Source: Metopolophium dirhodum
Taxonomy: Eukaryota > Arthropoda > Insecta > Hemiptera > Aphididae
Direction of reading: 5' to 3'
Assembly: GCF_019925205.1 (NCBI RefSeq)
Contig: NC_083564.1
Span: 25,954,447 to 26,018,446 of the forward strand
Length of the DNA stretch: 64,000 bases
Part shown: positions 23,662 to 35,828 of the stretch, piece by piece
How the letters are laid out: every line of letters starts with the position of its first letter
Numbering within the stretch: position 1 is the first letter of the stretch
Notes under the pieces: model-generated
Seen by the model: the letters and a program-made list of their open reading frames with translations, nothing else
Databases searched by the model: none
Told to the model about the DNA's origin: nothing
Position numbers and translations under genes: made by a program

Positions 23662-26600
23662 AAAAAGGTGGATAAGTGGATGTCGCTCTGCTGTACAGTA
23701 GGTTACAAGTGGGTCACTGTAATGGATGGTGTTAAATTTGAATTCAATGATATAATATCATTGTATAAAAAAAACGATTCGGAGCGAAAACGGTTAGTCA
23801 GCCTATGATATTACCAAGTATATTTGATGATATTATTATAAACATTTTATACATTTTTAACTACAAAATAATTAATAAATTATAAATTTGATAAATGTTG
23901 TCAAAATTTGAACTTTAAATGCTTATAAAAAAAAATTGTGCCTATGTATTTTTAATATTTTTCAACTGCTATTAGAACGATATATCAGGAGCCTTTTATT
24001 AAATGTTCACGCTTTTTTACCCAACAAATACAATTTTATTGATATTTATAGAAAAAAAAACTAAAAAAATTGAAAACTGACAATGTCCGTAAAAGGTTCA
24101 AAAAGAGTCAAAATATTTTCAAAATTTTATGGTGTATAGAAAATGCTAATATAAACATTCAGTAAAATTGTCAAGTATCTACAGTCATTCGTTTTTTAAT
24201 TACAATAAAATAAGAAAATTGTTACATGAGAAATCAAGTGAATATCAAATGTTGTAAAAATATAAATTTCAGACGCTCAAAAGGTTCAAAAAAAGTCAAA
24301 ATATTTTCAAAATTTTATGGTGTATAGAAAATGCTTATATAAACAACCATTGAAAATTTCAAGTATCTACGGTCATTTGTTTTAAAGTTACACCAAAAAC
24401 CAAATTCAATTTTGTGAAAAATCAATTTTGTGTAAAAATTCCCGTTTTTCCTTAATTTTTCTTTTGTTTATCTTGTCGCTTGTGAAAACTATTGTTTAAC
24501 TAATTTTTACTTTTGACCCCCCAAAGTACCAACTCTATTCACTTTCCTATCAGAAAAGTTACTGTTGAAGAAAATCCAAGCACTTTTACTGTCCTAAAAG
24601 GTGATGACAGACACAAAAAAAAATAAAAAAAAACACACATCATTGTAAATTGTAAAATCAATACATTCATCGCTAAATGCTAATATAAACATTCAGTCAA
24701 ATTTTCAAGTATCTACAGTCATTTGTTTTTTAATTACAATAAAATAAGAATATTGTTACATGAGAAATCCTTACGGTTATTTGTTTTAGAGTTACACCAA
24801 AAACCAAAATCGATTTTCTCGAAAACAGATTTTGCGTAAAAATTCCCGTTTTTCCTTAATTTTTCTTTTGTTTTTCAAGTCGCTTTTGAAAACTATTGGG
24901 AAATTTTTACTTTTGACCCCCCCCCAAAGTACCAACTAGATTCACTTTCCTATCAGAAAAGTTACTGTTGAAGAAAATCCAAGCACTTTTACTGTCCTAA
25001 AAGGTGATGACAGACACAAATATAAAAAGGTGGATAAGTGGATGTCGCTCTGCTGTACAGTAGGTTACAAGTAGGTCACTGTAATGGATGGTGTTAAATT
25101 TGAATTCAATGATATAATATCATTGTATAAGAAAAACGATTCTGAGCGAAAACGGTCAGTCAGCCTATGATTTTACCAAGTATATTTGATGATATTATTG
25201 TGAATAAAGTAATTTATATAGGTATAACCTATTTACGTGGAGCCTTGTTTTAAATTTTCAATCCTTAGCCATAAAAGTTAAAAATTTATAAATTTTTAAC
25301 TACAAAATAATTAATAAATTATAAATTAGATAAATGTTGTCGAAATTTGAACTTTAAATGCTTATAAAAAAAAATTGTGCCTATGTATTTTTAATATTTT
25401 TCAACTGCTATTAGAACGATATATCAGGAGCCTTATATTAAATTTTCACGCTTTTTTACCCTACAAATAAAAATTTATTGATATTTATAGAAAAAAAAAC
25501 TAAAAAAATTGAAAACTGACAATGTTCGTAAACAGCTCAAAAAGAGTCAAAATATTTTCAACATTTTATGGTGTATAGAAAATGCTAATATGAACATTCA
25601 GTGAAATTTTCAAGTATCTACAGTCATTCGTTTTTTAATTACAATAAAATAAGAAAATTGAGAAATCGAGTAAATATCATATGTTGTAAAAATATAAATT
25701 TCAGACGCTCATAAATATTTAATTTAAGTTTCTTCTAGACATTTTTTTTTTGATAAAGGTAGACAAACTTATGAGTAATCTTATATTACATTTTCAAATC
25801 TTAGATTTAAAAAGAAAAATTTTTATGAATTCTCAACTCAAAATAATTTGCTATTTTTCGTGATTTTTCCGTATTTTGTCAAAATTTGAACTTTAAATGC
25901 TTATAATTAAAAACTGTGACTAAGGATTTTTAATTTTTTTCATCTGCCTTTGAGACAATAACCTAGGAGCCTTCTATTAAATTTTCAAGCTTTTTTAATC
26001 AACAGATAAAATTTTATTGATATTTATAGAAAAAAAAACTAAAAAAATTGAAAACTGATAATGGCCGTAAACAGCTCAAAAAGAGTCAAAATATTTTGTA
26101 AATTGTATGGTGTATAGAAAATGCTAATATAAACATTCAGTCAAAATTTCATGTCCCTACGGTCATTTGTTTTAGAGTTACACCAAAAACCAAAATCGAT
26201 TTTCTCGAAAACAGATTTTGCGTAAAAATTCCCGTTTTTCCTTAATTTTTCTTTTGTTTTTCACGTCGCTTGTGAAAACTACTGGGAAATTTTTACTTTT
26301 GACCCCCCAAAGTACCAACTAGATTCACTTTCCTATCAGAAAAGTTACTATTGAAGAAAATCCAAGCACTTTTACTGTCCTAAAAGGTGATGACAGACAC
26401 AAAAATAAAAAAAAAAACACACATCATTGTAGAATCAATACATTCATCGCTTCGCTCAGAATCTAAAACACACATCATTGTAGAATCAATACATTCATCA
26501 CTTCGCTCAGAATCTAAAAATAAAAAAAAAATTTTAAAAAAATAAAAAAAAACACACATCATTGTAAAATCAATACATTCATCGCTTAGCTCAGAATCTA

Positions 26601-26760
26601 AAATGGAAACTGAAAATGTCCGTAAACAGCTCAAAATAAGTCAAAATATTTGGAAAATGTTATGGTGTATAGAAAATGCTTATATAAACATTCAGTCAAA
26701 TTGTCAAAATGTCATGTACCTACAGTCATTTGTTTTAGAGTTTGATGCATTCACTGTATA
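23662..26760 (+). repeat. Cluster of dispersed repeat family A copies
   Basis: The cluster holds a copy at 23662-24676, a partial copy at 24677-25020 and the most complete copy at 25021-26470. Three tail units follow (CACACATCATTGTA.AATC to CGCTCAGAATCTAAAA at about 26417, 26468 and 26553), then a fragment at 26600-26760. In the complete copy GATTCTGAGCG at 25138-25148 and CGCTCAGAATC at 26453-26463 form inverted ends. The cluster is mostly missing from the right arm (only remnants at 49190-49280). Confidence 0.85.
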
Positions 26761-27370
26761 CCTTTATGTTAACTCTAAAATCCAGTAATCACATTTTTAT
26801 TTAATGATTCATAAAATACAATATATGCATTTATAAAAATTTATAAAAATTATAAACTATTTTGGTTTATTGTCATATCAAATTTCAATGAACAAAATGT
26901 TCCTTAACACGGAACTCATCTTTGATATAAAAAGTTGCATTATATTATATCCGTGGATTCATCATATTGACATACTTAGTATAATATCTATCATTTATTT
27001 ATATGTATCTATGGCAAATCTCAAAGTCGTTGCAGAAGACACAGTCGATTAAAAACTCATAAATTTCAATAAGCAAAGCAGATATGAGCAAAAAACTTTC
27101 TGCGTTCCGTATAATTTTATTTTTCATAAATCACAAAATTTTAAGTTCTGTATTCTGGAGCGTTTCCTCATCGGCGTCGCAGTTCACACACGTCGAATGT
27201 GATTCCGCCGAAAGTGTCGATAATTAAAGTAAGTTTGTTTTCATATTCTTTTGGAGCTTAAATGTACTTTTAAGACTTAAAATAAATATTTAATGTCACG
27301 AAAAATGTGCCGTCCAAGTGTTGTAGGCGCATATTTTAGTTCCGAACTAGAAATTTATAAAATACGCATG

Positions 27371-27404
27371 TGTATCTATATAGGTGCATACCTATATAGA
27401 TACA
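27371..27404. repeat. Perfect 15-bp-arm palindrome (left arm)
   Basis: TGTATCTATATAGGT, a GCAT spacer, then ACCTATATAGATACA. The same palindrome occurs in the right arm at 47885-47918. Confidence 0.9.
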
Positions 27405-27925
27405 ATTTTAATTTATAACTGGTAATTTTTAACCAAACACAACGTTAAAACTTATAAGTTGTAGGTAACTATTAATTTAGTGTAACATACTTAACTTCTA
27501 TTGTTTACTTAATATCTATATCATAGGGATTAGGGACGTATATAACCATGTACACATATAAAAGTAATATTCACGGAATGGTCAAATGCCTATTCTGACG
27601 TGTGCGCACTTATGAATAATATACTCATATACTCGTGTAGGTACCTATATAAATAGTGTAATACATACACGAATGCGTTATCTATTATGTGCCTAAAAAT
27701 TCATCAGTTATTATTATATTTATTTATTTTTTACATATAGGTCGGTACATTACAAGACTCTAATTAAAATCACATTTATTTCTATTTTCTCGAACCAAGA
27801 ATAATTTATTGGTATAGTATTAAATAAATTAATGAAATAAAATATACACACCTACTATAATGATTAGTAATAAATAATAATAATAAACCCATGTATAAAT
27901 TATTAAAATACAAACGAATAAACGA

Positions 27926-28930
27926 AAAACGATTCTGAGCAAAGACAGTAATGACTAATAAATAATATTGTAATTAAAGTAATTTATTTTACTATTAGGT
28001 ATTAGTACCTAAAGGCTTAGTCATTTTTGCCCAAAAAAATACATTTGAAAGTGTCATCGTGTACATAAATTATAATGATATTATACTCTAAAAGTATCAT
28101 AAATCCACGAATAGCTATTTTTAAATTACAACAAAATAACTAAAACCGTTATTCTTTGTTTTAATAAGTAATTTAGTCCAAATTTGAACTTATATAATGT
28201 CTGTAAAAATGAACTGTGTTTTTAATAGATTATTTAGATTTTTTTGGTTACAGTATGAACTATTTATGAGATATTTTGTTTTAAATTTTCAAGATTCCTG
28301 AGCAATAAAAGTTGAACAATTTATACATTTTTAACTACTAAATAGTAATTTGTAAATTATCAATTTGATAAATTTTATTAAAAATTGAACTTTAATTACT
28401 TATAAAAAAAATCGTGAATTGTTTCTCAACTGCTATTATAACTAAATTAGAAGTCCACATTTTCATATTATAGGTAAACAAAGACATTTTTGTATGAATA
28501 TCTGACTACAAAATATTTTGCAAATTGTCAGAAATGTAGAAATTTGTAGACATTTGAACTTTAAATGCCCATACAAATAAATGTGCCTATGTATTTCTGA
28601 TATTTTTAACTGCAATTATATCAACTTACGAGGAACTTTGTATTATTTTTAAGCTTTTTGACCTAATGAATAAAATTTTATTGACATTTATAGAATACAG
28701 AACTAAAAATATTTCATAATTCAAATGTATATAAATCACTGAAAAACAAGTCAAAATATTTTGAACATTATATAATGTATAGAAAATGATAGTTTAAACA
28801 TTTGATAGACATTTTAAATACCGACGGTTAATAGTTGTTGAATAACAACAAAATAAGAAAATCGTTATACGAGAATCTTATACACATTATTGTAAAATCG
28901 AAACATTCATTGCTCCCGTAATATCTGTAA
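27926..28930 (+). repeat. Old, diverged copy of dispersed repeat family A inside the left arm
   Basis: It begins AAAACGATTCTGAGCAAAGA near 27930 and ends near TGTAAAATCGAAACATTCATTGCTCCC (about 28890-28918). The right-arm counterpart is split by the BEL/Pao insertion. Confidence 0.7.
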
Positions 28931-29599
28931 AGCTTAGGTCATAAGAATACTGTTGAACATTTTACTGCAGGCTACGTATTATTTCAGAAATGGTATTCGT
29001 CAGTTAAGATTTGTCAACTGGGAATAATATATCATAAGCAGACTGAAATGTGTGAATGTTGCAGTGTTTCGAAGACTAAGTTTCGCAGCAGATTTCGATT
29101 CGGACACGGGGTATGTATTTTCTTATTTTTCAGTAGGTTTCTTTGTATTATTGTCAATTGATCTGGGCAACTTTTCAATTATTTGTATTATAACTATACT
29201 ATACTATCGATAAAGTCGTGATAAAAATTAGGAAATTGGTCAGGTATGATTTTTTTTGGTATGTATAGGTACTTCTTTTGAGTAGATAATTCGCATTTAT
29301 ATTTTAACAGATAATCAAGTACGATGACTTGTAGGTAACTCGAGACTGAGTGAATAGGAATTAGGAAGTGTATGATATGGTGAAGATAAGGAAAGAGGTC
29401 AACAGGATTTCAGAATGTTTGGCGTATGAAAGGGAAAGACGAAAGTGAAATGTAAGGTTAGGTTAGGTTAGCGAAGTGTGTGTAGCAGATATGAGAATGT
29501 TGAGTTGGGTGTGTAAGGGACATAATAAAGAAGATATAATAAAGAATTAAAAGTGGGTTAGTGTTGTGGAGTGGCATGTATTGTAGTGAAAATAAGAGA

Positions 29600-29945
29600 G
29601 ATTAGATTGAGGTAGTTCGGTCACTGTATGAGAAGGGTATAGTGAGAGTGAATAAAGAAGTACATTTAGGGGGAAAGTGAGGGTTGAGGAGACTGAAGAA
29701 GAGATGGATAGTATTTTCAAAAGAGTCTAGTGGCCTTTACTTTTCCTACGTATTCTGCATTGTTTTCACTTCTTCTTCCCCCTTATCACACAATTATACT
29801 GGTTCAGCCACCCTCATTTCCTTCATCTATTCATTTTTGTTCTTCAGTCTTCTCACCTCTCATCTTCCCCCTACATTTACTTCCACTTTGCTTCTTTCAC
29901 TACCTCTTATCATACAGTGACCGAAGCACCTCAACCTAGTCCCTC
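29600..29945. repeat. Foldback element with TTCGGTCACTGTATGA ends
   Basis: TTCGGTCACTGTATGA near 29617 is inverted as TCATACAGTGACCGAA near 29910. Flanking blocks are shared in inverted order (GTACATTTAGGGGGAAAGTG against CTTCCCCCTACATTTACTTC). The right arm has the same structure at 38275-38605. Confidence 0.75.
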
Positions 29946-29949
29946 TTGT

Positions 29950-30825
29950 TTTCACTAAAATATATATGACACTCCTATACTACATTTAATTAATTAATAT
30001 CTTATTCTATGCTCATTTGTCCCTTTAGCTTATAGGCTATGTAAGTGATGAATCCAGGTAAAATTGATTTATAGATGATGGAGTTATATATTTCCCAAAT
30101 AAAAAAGAACATATCCCTCAATAAAGCTACTATAAATATTGTTAATAAATATTGCCATAATAGTTTGTAGATTTTTAATTGATATAAGTACCTGTATTGT
30201 ATAATTGTTTTTATAAAATATCTGGTACCTTATATTTAAATTGATATTACCTAGTTATTAAAAAGGGTAACCTTAAGTTTAGGGTACCTTAAAAAAATGT
30301 AATTAGATAATAATATGTAGTTGCGAGCGAAGTGACCGGTTTTTTTACCTATTCAGGCCGGTCAAAACCTCAATTGAAAACTGAAATGACGTCACTGAAC
30401 AAAATGTTATGTTTCTTGATGCTTTACGTTTTACAATAATTATCTATAGGTAACTAAGAAATAAACCATTGTTACTTATAAGAGGTATCATAGATTAAGA
30501 ATTAATTTTAAATTATATTAAAATTATTTGGCTATTTTATAAACCAAAATGAGACTTCCTATCTTTTAATATAGCAACTATAATATTTTTTTTTTTTTTT
30601 TTTTTATTGGTCTTGAAATCTATAAAATTTCTGCTTCGACAACTTGGTCATTAGCATGTTACTATAAATAATAGATACATAATATTTATAGTGGGTAACA
30701 GATCTAAGAATTAAATACTATAATATTTTGTTTTATTCTGAAGTCATGATTATTATATTATGACATGTAGTATTAGTGAACATTTAAAATTTAAATATAT
30801 TGTAATCTTTGAACAAATATAATAA
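29950..30825. other. Spacer start, AT-rich, no gene seen
   Basis: It contains a long T run at about 30589-30605. No ORF or splice structure is supported. Confidence 0.45.
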
Positions 30826-31040
30826 TATCTTATATATAAAAATCCCGGGTCACGTCTTTGTCCGGAATAAACTCCGAAACTACTGGACTGATATTGATGA
30901 CATTTTTACAATTTGGCCGAACTTAAAAGATAGGCTAATTTTAAAAGGGAGAGGATCAACCCCGGAAGGGGCTAAAACGGGAATTTTGAGATTTCCGATG
31001 GAAATTTTTGTTTATCAGATCTTCTTGATTTTTTTTTTTT
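30826..31040 (+). repeat. Dispersed insect-type repeat fragment (AAAATCCCGGGTCACG...)
   Basis: The text TATATAAAAATCCCGGGTCA, followed by CTCCGAAACTACTGGACTGA, resembles a repeat I know from many insect genomes, where a degenerate peptide like NYWTDIDDI can be read. The stretch at 52930-52990 (GTGAACGGCTGGACCGATTT) looks like a relative. No intact ORF is present. Confidence 0.5.
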
Positions 31041-31089
31041 AATGAAAGAATATTTCACGGAGAAGGTAAATGTGAAAGACAATTTTAGG

Positions 31090-31970
31090 TTGCTATTATT
31101 CACCTTTTCCATCACCCTTTTTCATCTTTTCCATCACCCTTTTTTCAATCACCATTTTTGAATCATCTTTTCAATCACCTTTTTTTCAATCACCATTTTT
31201 CATCATCTTTTTCCATCAACCTTTTTTCATCACCTTTTTTTAATCATCTTTTCAATCACCTCCTCCATCATCCTTTTCCATCACTCTTTTTCCAATCATC
31301 ATTTTTCATCACCTTTTTTAATCTTCTTTTCAATCATCTTTTCCATCACCCTTTTTTCTATCACCCATTTTCATCACCTTTTTTCAATCATCTTTTCCAT
31401 CACCCTTTCTCATTACCCTTTTTCCAATCACCATTTTTCATCACCTTTTCATCACCCTATTTTCAATCACCTTTTCCATCACCTTTTCATCACCCTATTT
31501 TCAATCACCTTTTCCATCACCTTTTCCATCACCCTATTTTCAATCACCTTTTCCATCACCCTTTTTCATCTTTTCCATCACCCTTTTTTCAATCACCATT
31601 TTTGAATCATCTTTTCAATCACCTTTTTTTCAATCATCATTTTTCATCATCTTTTTCCATCACCCTTTTTTCATCACCTTTTTTAATCATCTTTTAATCA
31701 CCTTTTCCATCATCCTTTTCCATCACTCTTTTTCCAATTATCATTTTTCATCACCTTTTTTAATCTTCTTTTCAATCACCTTTTCCATCACCCTTTTTCA
31801 TTACCCTTTTTCCAATCACCATTTTTCATCACCTTTTCATCACCCTATTTTCAATCACCTTTTCCATCACCCTTTTTCATCTTTTCCATCACCCTTTTTT
31901 CAATCACCTTTTCCATCACCCTTTTTCAATCACCTTTTTCATCTATTTCCTCAATTTCTAAACGTAATGT
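31090..31970 (+). repeat. Pyrimidine-rich minisatellite (TTTTCCATCACCC / TTTTCAATCACC)
   Basis: About 880 bases of irregular 10-14-base units are built from TTTTC, ATCACC and ATCATC. The purine-free bias leaves one frame open by chance (179 aa of S, P, F, H, N). That frame is an artefact of composition, not a gene. Confidence 0.95.
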
Positions 31971-32029
31971 CTTCCATTTCCTATGAAATATAATATTTCT
32001 CCTTAACTCTCTTCCTTTCCAATCTCTGA

Positions 32030-32800
32030 CTATACTGGCATATTATTAGCTATTAAGATACTAGGGATACCAAACCTTGCAAATATTTTTTTACACTTTT
32101 TTATTATCTCTTTTGCAGTTTTCCATTTTAGTTTGCTTACTTCTACCCATTTTGAAAAATAATCTACAATAATTAAATAATCTTTTCCACCCAATTGAGC
32201 TATATCTGCTCCTACTTTATCAAATGGTATTTTTGGTATTTCATGACTCATTAATTCTGTTTTCTTATTACTTCTATTATATTTGTTACACACTAGGCAT
32301 GTTAACACTAAATTAGTTATATCTGGCATAATTCCAGGCCAATATACATGCTGTTTAGCTAACTGTTTTGATTTTTCGATTCCTTGATGACTTTCATGTA
32401 TCCTCCTTAAAATTTCACCTCTCAATACTCTTGGTATTACTACCCTATTATTAAAGTATACCAATCCATCCTCAACTGTCAACTCCGCTTTTGTTTTATA
32501 ATAGTGATTAATCTCATTCTCTTCTTTTAGTTGATTTGGCCATCCATTCACATAATATTCTATCAATCTTTTTAATATTGTATCATTATTAGTCTCTGAT
32601 TTTAACTCACTTAGTTTTTCTGTACTGTATTTTATTTCTACTACTTTTACTGTGTGTATTAAATCTCTCAACGACTCATCATCTTTTTCTTCTTTATAAA
32701 TAATATTTCTTGTCAACAGGTCTGCAATATACATATATTTTCCAGGTAGACAATCTAATATTAAGTTATAATTCATCAGCTTTAATTTCAATCTTTTCAA
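32030..32800 (-). pseudogene. gypsy integrase, truncated in the core
   Basis: 256 aa. The HHCC zinc domain (RIHESHQGIEKSKQLAKQHV, then CLVCNKYN) and the first catalytic Asp (KVGADIAQL) are present. The second Asp region reads LIANNMPV where SDNGP is expected, and the frame ends there. The catalytic Glu and C-terminus are absent. Confidence 0.85.
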
Positions 32801-33431
32801 CCTGTTATTTTCAATTTTTCTATACTTTTTTTTATTATTGACACTAATGGCTGGTGGTCAGTATATATTTTCATATCATTGTGTCCATATATGTAATAGT
32901 GAAACTTTTTTACTGCAAAGGTGATTGCTAACAACTCTTTTTCAATAATTGCATACATCTGCTCAGTTTCTGTTAACGACCTCGACGCAAACCATACAGG
33001 GTTGCCCTCTTGTAGCAAACAACATGCTATAGCTTTTTTAGAAGCATCACATTGTATATGAACTGGTTTATTAGCATTAAAATGTACTAGTAAGGACTTT
33101 TCACTAATCAAACTTTTAATTGTATCTAATATTTTTTGTGCCCTTCCATCCAGTTCCACACTGAATCTTTTTTTAACAAATTTCTCATTGGCCCAATTAT
33201 TTCTGATACATTTGGTATAAATTGTCTTAAATAATTTACAACACCTAAAATTTGCTGTAGCTCTTTTTTATTACTGGGATTTTTTAACTTTTTTATCACT
33301 TCAACTCTCTCACTCATGCCTTTCTCATTAAACTTTAATCCTAAAAATTTAACTTCTATTTGCTTATACTGTAACTTAGATATGTTAAACTTTATGTTAT
33401 ATTTTCTCGCTCTATCTATTACCTTATTCAT
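32797..33431 (-). pseudogene. gypsy RT connection and RNase H
   Basis: 33431-33126 codes the thumb/connection (VKFLGLKFNEKGM, LQQILGVVNYLRQFIPN). 33159-32797 codes RNase H (HIQCDASKKAIACCLLQ, EKELLAITFAVKKFHYYI, YTDHQPL). A frame change lies in the overlap. Confidence 0.85.
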
Positions 33432-34039
33432 TATTTGTGCATGCTGTTCTATTGAATCTGCGGCAATTAATATGTCATCAAATTAGATAATTACACCCTC
33501 TATATCTCCAAAGTATTTTTCATTTTGTTTCATAAACAGTTCTAGTGCTACACTCAATCCAAATGCTAACCTTAAGAACCTAAAATACCAAACGGTGTGC
33601 TAAATGTGCAGTACTTACTCGATTTTTCATCTAATTTGATATGATAATATCCATCTCTAAAGTCAAGCACACTATAATATTTTTTATTTATTAATTTTGG
33701 AGTAATTTCTTCTAACGTTGGTACTGGATATTGTTCTCTTACTAGGCAGTTATTTAATTCTTTTGGATCTAGACAAATTCTAAGCGATGAATCTGGTTTT
33801 TGTACTACTACCAAATTATTTACCCACTCACTTGGTTCATCCATTGGTGTTATTATATTTTTTTTTACAAGTTCTTCTAATTTTAATTTTAATTTATCTT
33901 TAATTTTAATAGGTACTCTTCTAGCTATACTAGCTTTTGGTACTATTCCTTCTTTCAATTTAAGACTACATACATCAGGGAAACAACCTACACTTTCAAA
34001 CACATCTAAGTTCATTTCCACAAATTTATTTTTGTTCAA
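33432..34039 (-). pseudogene. gypsy reverse transcriptase (broken)
   Basis: 34039-33572 holds fingers and palm (LRICLDPKELN, YSVLDFRDGYYHIKL, TFSTPFG). A frameshift occurs near 33580. The next segment reads AFGLSVALELFM and then hits a TAA codon immediately before the FDDIL catalytic motif (about 33475-33490). Confidence 0.85.
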
Positions 34040-34046
34040 CTCATTG

Positions 34047-34345
34047 TTATGTTGCTATCAAATCTACATTTTTTATTAATTTTAATTCTTCAAGTATTGG
34101 TAGTCCTATAATCGACCTACTCTTGTAAACCTTATCTATCACTATGAACTCTGTTTCTATACTGAAATCATCTAATGTCAATATAGTTTTTATTTCTCCT
34201 ACTGGTTTCATCTTAAATCCACCATACACTTCTAATGTTACTTTTGTATTTTTTATTAACTTCTGTATACCTAAATAATTACAATCTTCCTCTGACAATG
34301 TGTTTATCTCAGCTCCTCTGTCTAACTTGAAATTAATTTTCTTAC
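34047..34345 (-). pseudogene. gypsy aspartic protease with altered active site
   Basis: The frame is open upstream of the first ATG. It reads FKLDRGAEINTLS, where the expected triad is D-T/S-G. The middle residue is Arg, so the enzyme would be dead. GLPILEELKLI matches the flap/C-terminal region of retroviral-type proteases. Confidence 0.75.
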
Positions 34346-34436
34346 CATTTATTTAAAATGTTTTACACCATTCATTTTTATAGATCACAACTTATGAACT
34401 GATTCTACTATAAACGTGTCATGCTCTTCTCTATTT

Positions 34437-35169
34437 TCAATCTTTATTTCTTGCGCTTTTTTTCATTTCATACTTGTTATCACTGTTTTTTCTTTTTACA
34501 CATTTTAGCAAAATTATGATACAATTTTTACAACATTTCCCATATGCTGGACAGTTTTTATATACATGATTTGACCCACATCTATTACAATTAATCATAT
34601 TATTAAAACTATTACCTTTCTTACTCATTTGACGATCCTTTAACTGATTTGGTTGACTGCTATTATACTGATTTTGATTTGACTCGTCCTTTTTCCACGA
34701 TTTGTTCTGATTCTGCTCCTTGGTCCTATATTTGTTTACTACTTCATGCATGGCCTTGTCTGATTCATTTCCCGTGATCAACATTCCTTCTGTTTGACTC
34801 TGCACGTTCCACTGATTGGCAATATGACACTACTTTGTTCAACGCAACATCATCTCTTAGCAATCTGGTTTGGGTTTCTTTATCAAATATTCCCAACACT
34901 ATCTGCGTTCTTAATATTTTGTTCTCAGCTTCTCCAAAATTACATCCTTTGATTAATTTTTTCAGATCCGTGTACCATACATCAAACTGTTCACCATCGT
35001 GTTGTTTTCGGTTAAAGAAATTAAAATGTTCTATAATTTCATTGGTTTTAGGAATGCAGTATTCTTCCAGTGATTTTAATATTGTTTCTACTGATTCTTC
35101 TCCAACCTTCTTGATTGTATAATATAATTCTAAGCCATCCTGATCCATCAAATTTAATAAGCGAGCCAC
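34437..35169 (-). pseudogene. gypsy gag fragment with CCHC knuckle
   Basis: Two overlapping frames cover it: 35169-34765 has the capsid-like part (FNRKQHDGEQFDVWYTDLKK) and 34805-34437 has the nucleocapsid with CNRCGSNHVYKNC (C-x2-C-x3-H-x4-C). The frames overlap by about 40 bases, so one indel breaks gag. Confidence 0.8.
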
Positions 35170-35367
35170 TTGTACGTCTGAGTCTTACTTATACGTTTCT
35201 GTCACTTTAAAATATATTTCGATTTTTTGTTTAAACATTTTAAAATTTTCAGACAAGTTACCTTCGAGGCACAGACTATTGGGTCTATTAAATTCCAATG
35301 CCATCGCTGCTAGTTTCAATATTTTTTAATCTGAATTTATCTATTTAATCTTTAATTTAACACTTGT

Positions 35368-35387
35368 ATCCTACCTCGACTGCGCCA
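35368..35387 (-). other. Primer-binding site of the gypsy element (tRNA-Ser type)
   Basis: The minus strand reads TGGCGCAGTCGAGGTAGGAT immediately after the LTR. TGGCGCAGTCG is the start I recall for tRNA-Ser-primed elements of the 17.6/297 group. Confidence 0.65.
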
Positions 35388-35629
35388 TGTTATAATAAAT
35401 GTGACTGTTAATTATATTTAAGAACACTTTATTAGAATATATTGAAATATATATACATACATTACAATATTACATTATTATATTATATTAGGACACTACT
35501 GCGTAGTAAGTGTGCTAGTCATAATAACGTCATACAATTGTGACTTAAAATATAATAATATGGATAATACAATTTGTTATTATTTGTAATTTACAATTAT
35601 TTACCATTGTTTACAATTTGTCCGGAACA
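35388..35629 (-). repeat. 5' LTR of the Ty3/gypsy element
   Basis: On the minus strand it begins TGTTCCGGAC and ends TTATTATAACA, i.e. TGTT...AACA ends. It sits directly next to the primer-binding site. There is no partner LTR in the window, so the outer boundary at 35629 is inferred from the TG...CA rule. Confidence 0.6.
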
Positions 35630-35828
35630 GATTAGACTGATTGCGGGGGACTGCGTGAACTTGGCCCCCTGAAACTTATTTTGCTATTATATAAAATGTG
35701 AAAGTAACTTGCTAATTTTGAATACCGACTTGCTTTTACTTGCTTATTATTCGCTATTTTTTGGCATACTTTTGATGTGTATTTGTTAACGTGGGTGGGA
35801 AGTTTTTATATCTGTTGCTATAGTTACA
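35630..35828. other. Unique spacer between gypsy LTR and the X-box array
   Basis: No gene or repeat is recognised. A GGGGGACTGCG / GGCCCCCTG patch lies at about 35645-35670. Confidence 0.4.

Larger units (their letters stand above)
22905..29945 (+). repeat. Left arm of giant inverted duplication
   Basis: Its reverse complement is found at 38265-50315 once insertions are removed. Matched anchors: 22905-23000 with 50220-50315; 23560-23640 with 49570-49650; 26740-27255 with 48410-49040; 27404 with 47885; 28700 with 39530; 29590-29770 with 38420-38640. The inner part is identical or nearly so over long stretches, while the outer part differs at several percent. Confidence 0.9.
32030..35629 (-). 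mobile_element. Decayed Ty3/gypsy LTR retrotransposon, 3' half lost
   Basis: Read on the minus strand, the order is LTR (35629-35388), PBS, gag, protease, RT, RNase H, integrase, which is the Ty3/gypsy order. The integrase stops in the catalytic core at about 32030, and no second LTR is seen before the satellite at 31970. The copy has several stops and frameshifts and is inactive. Confidence 0.9.

Noticed and set aside
29450..29470. GGTTAGGTTAGGTTAG as a telomeric (TTAGG)n tract
   Set aside because: Only about three units are present, in unique arm sequence; too short to mean an interstitial telomere.
29684..29939. Two overlapping ORFs rich in S, F, L and P
   Set aside because: They fall in the foldback element inside the inverted arms and are not conserved as frames in the inverted copy.
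31158..31697. 179-aa ORF of S, P, F, H and N
   Set aside because: It is translated minisatellite; the lack of purine-rich stop codons comes from composition.
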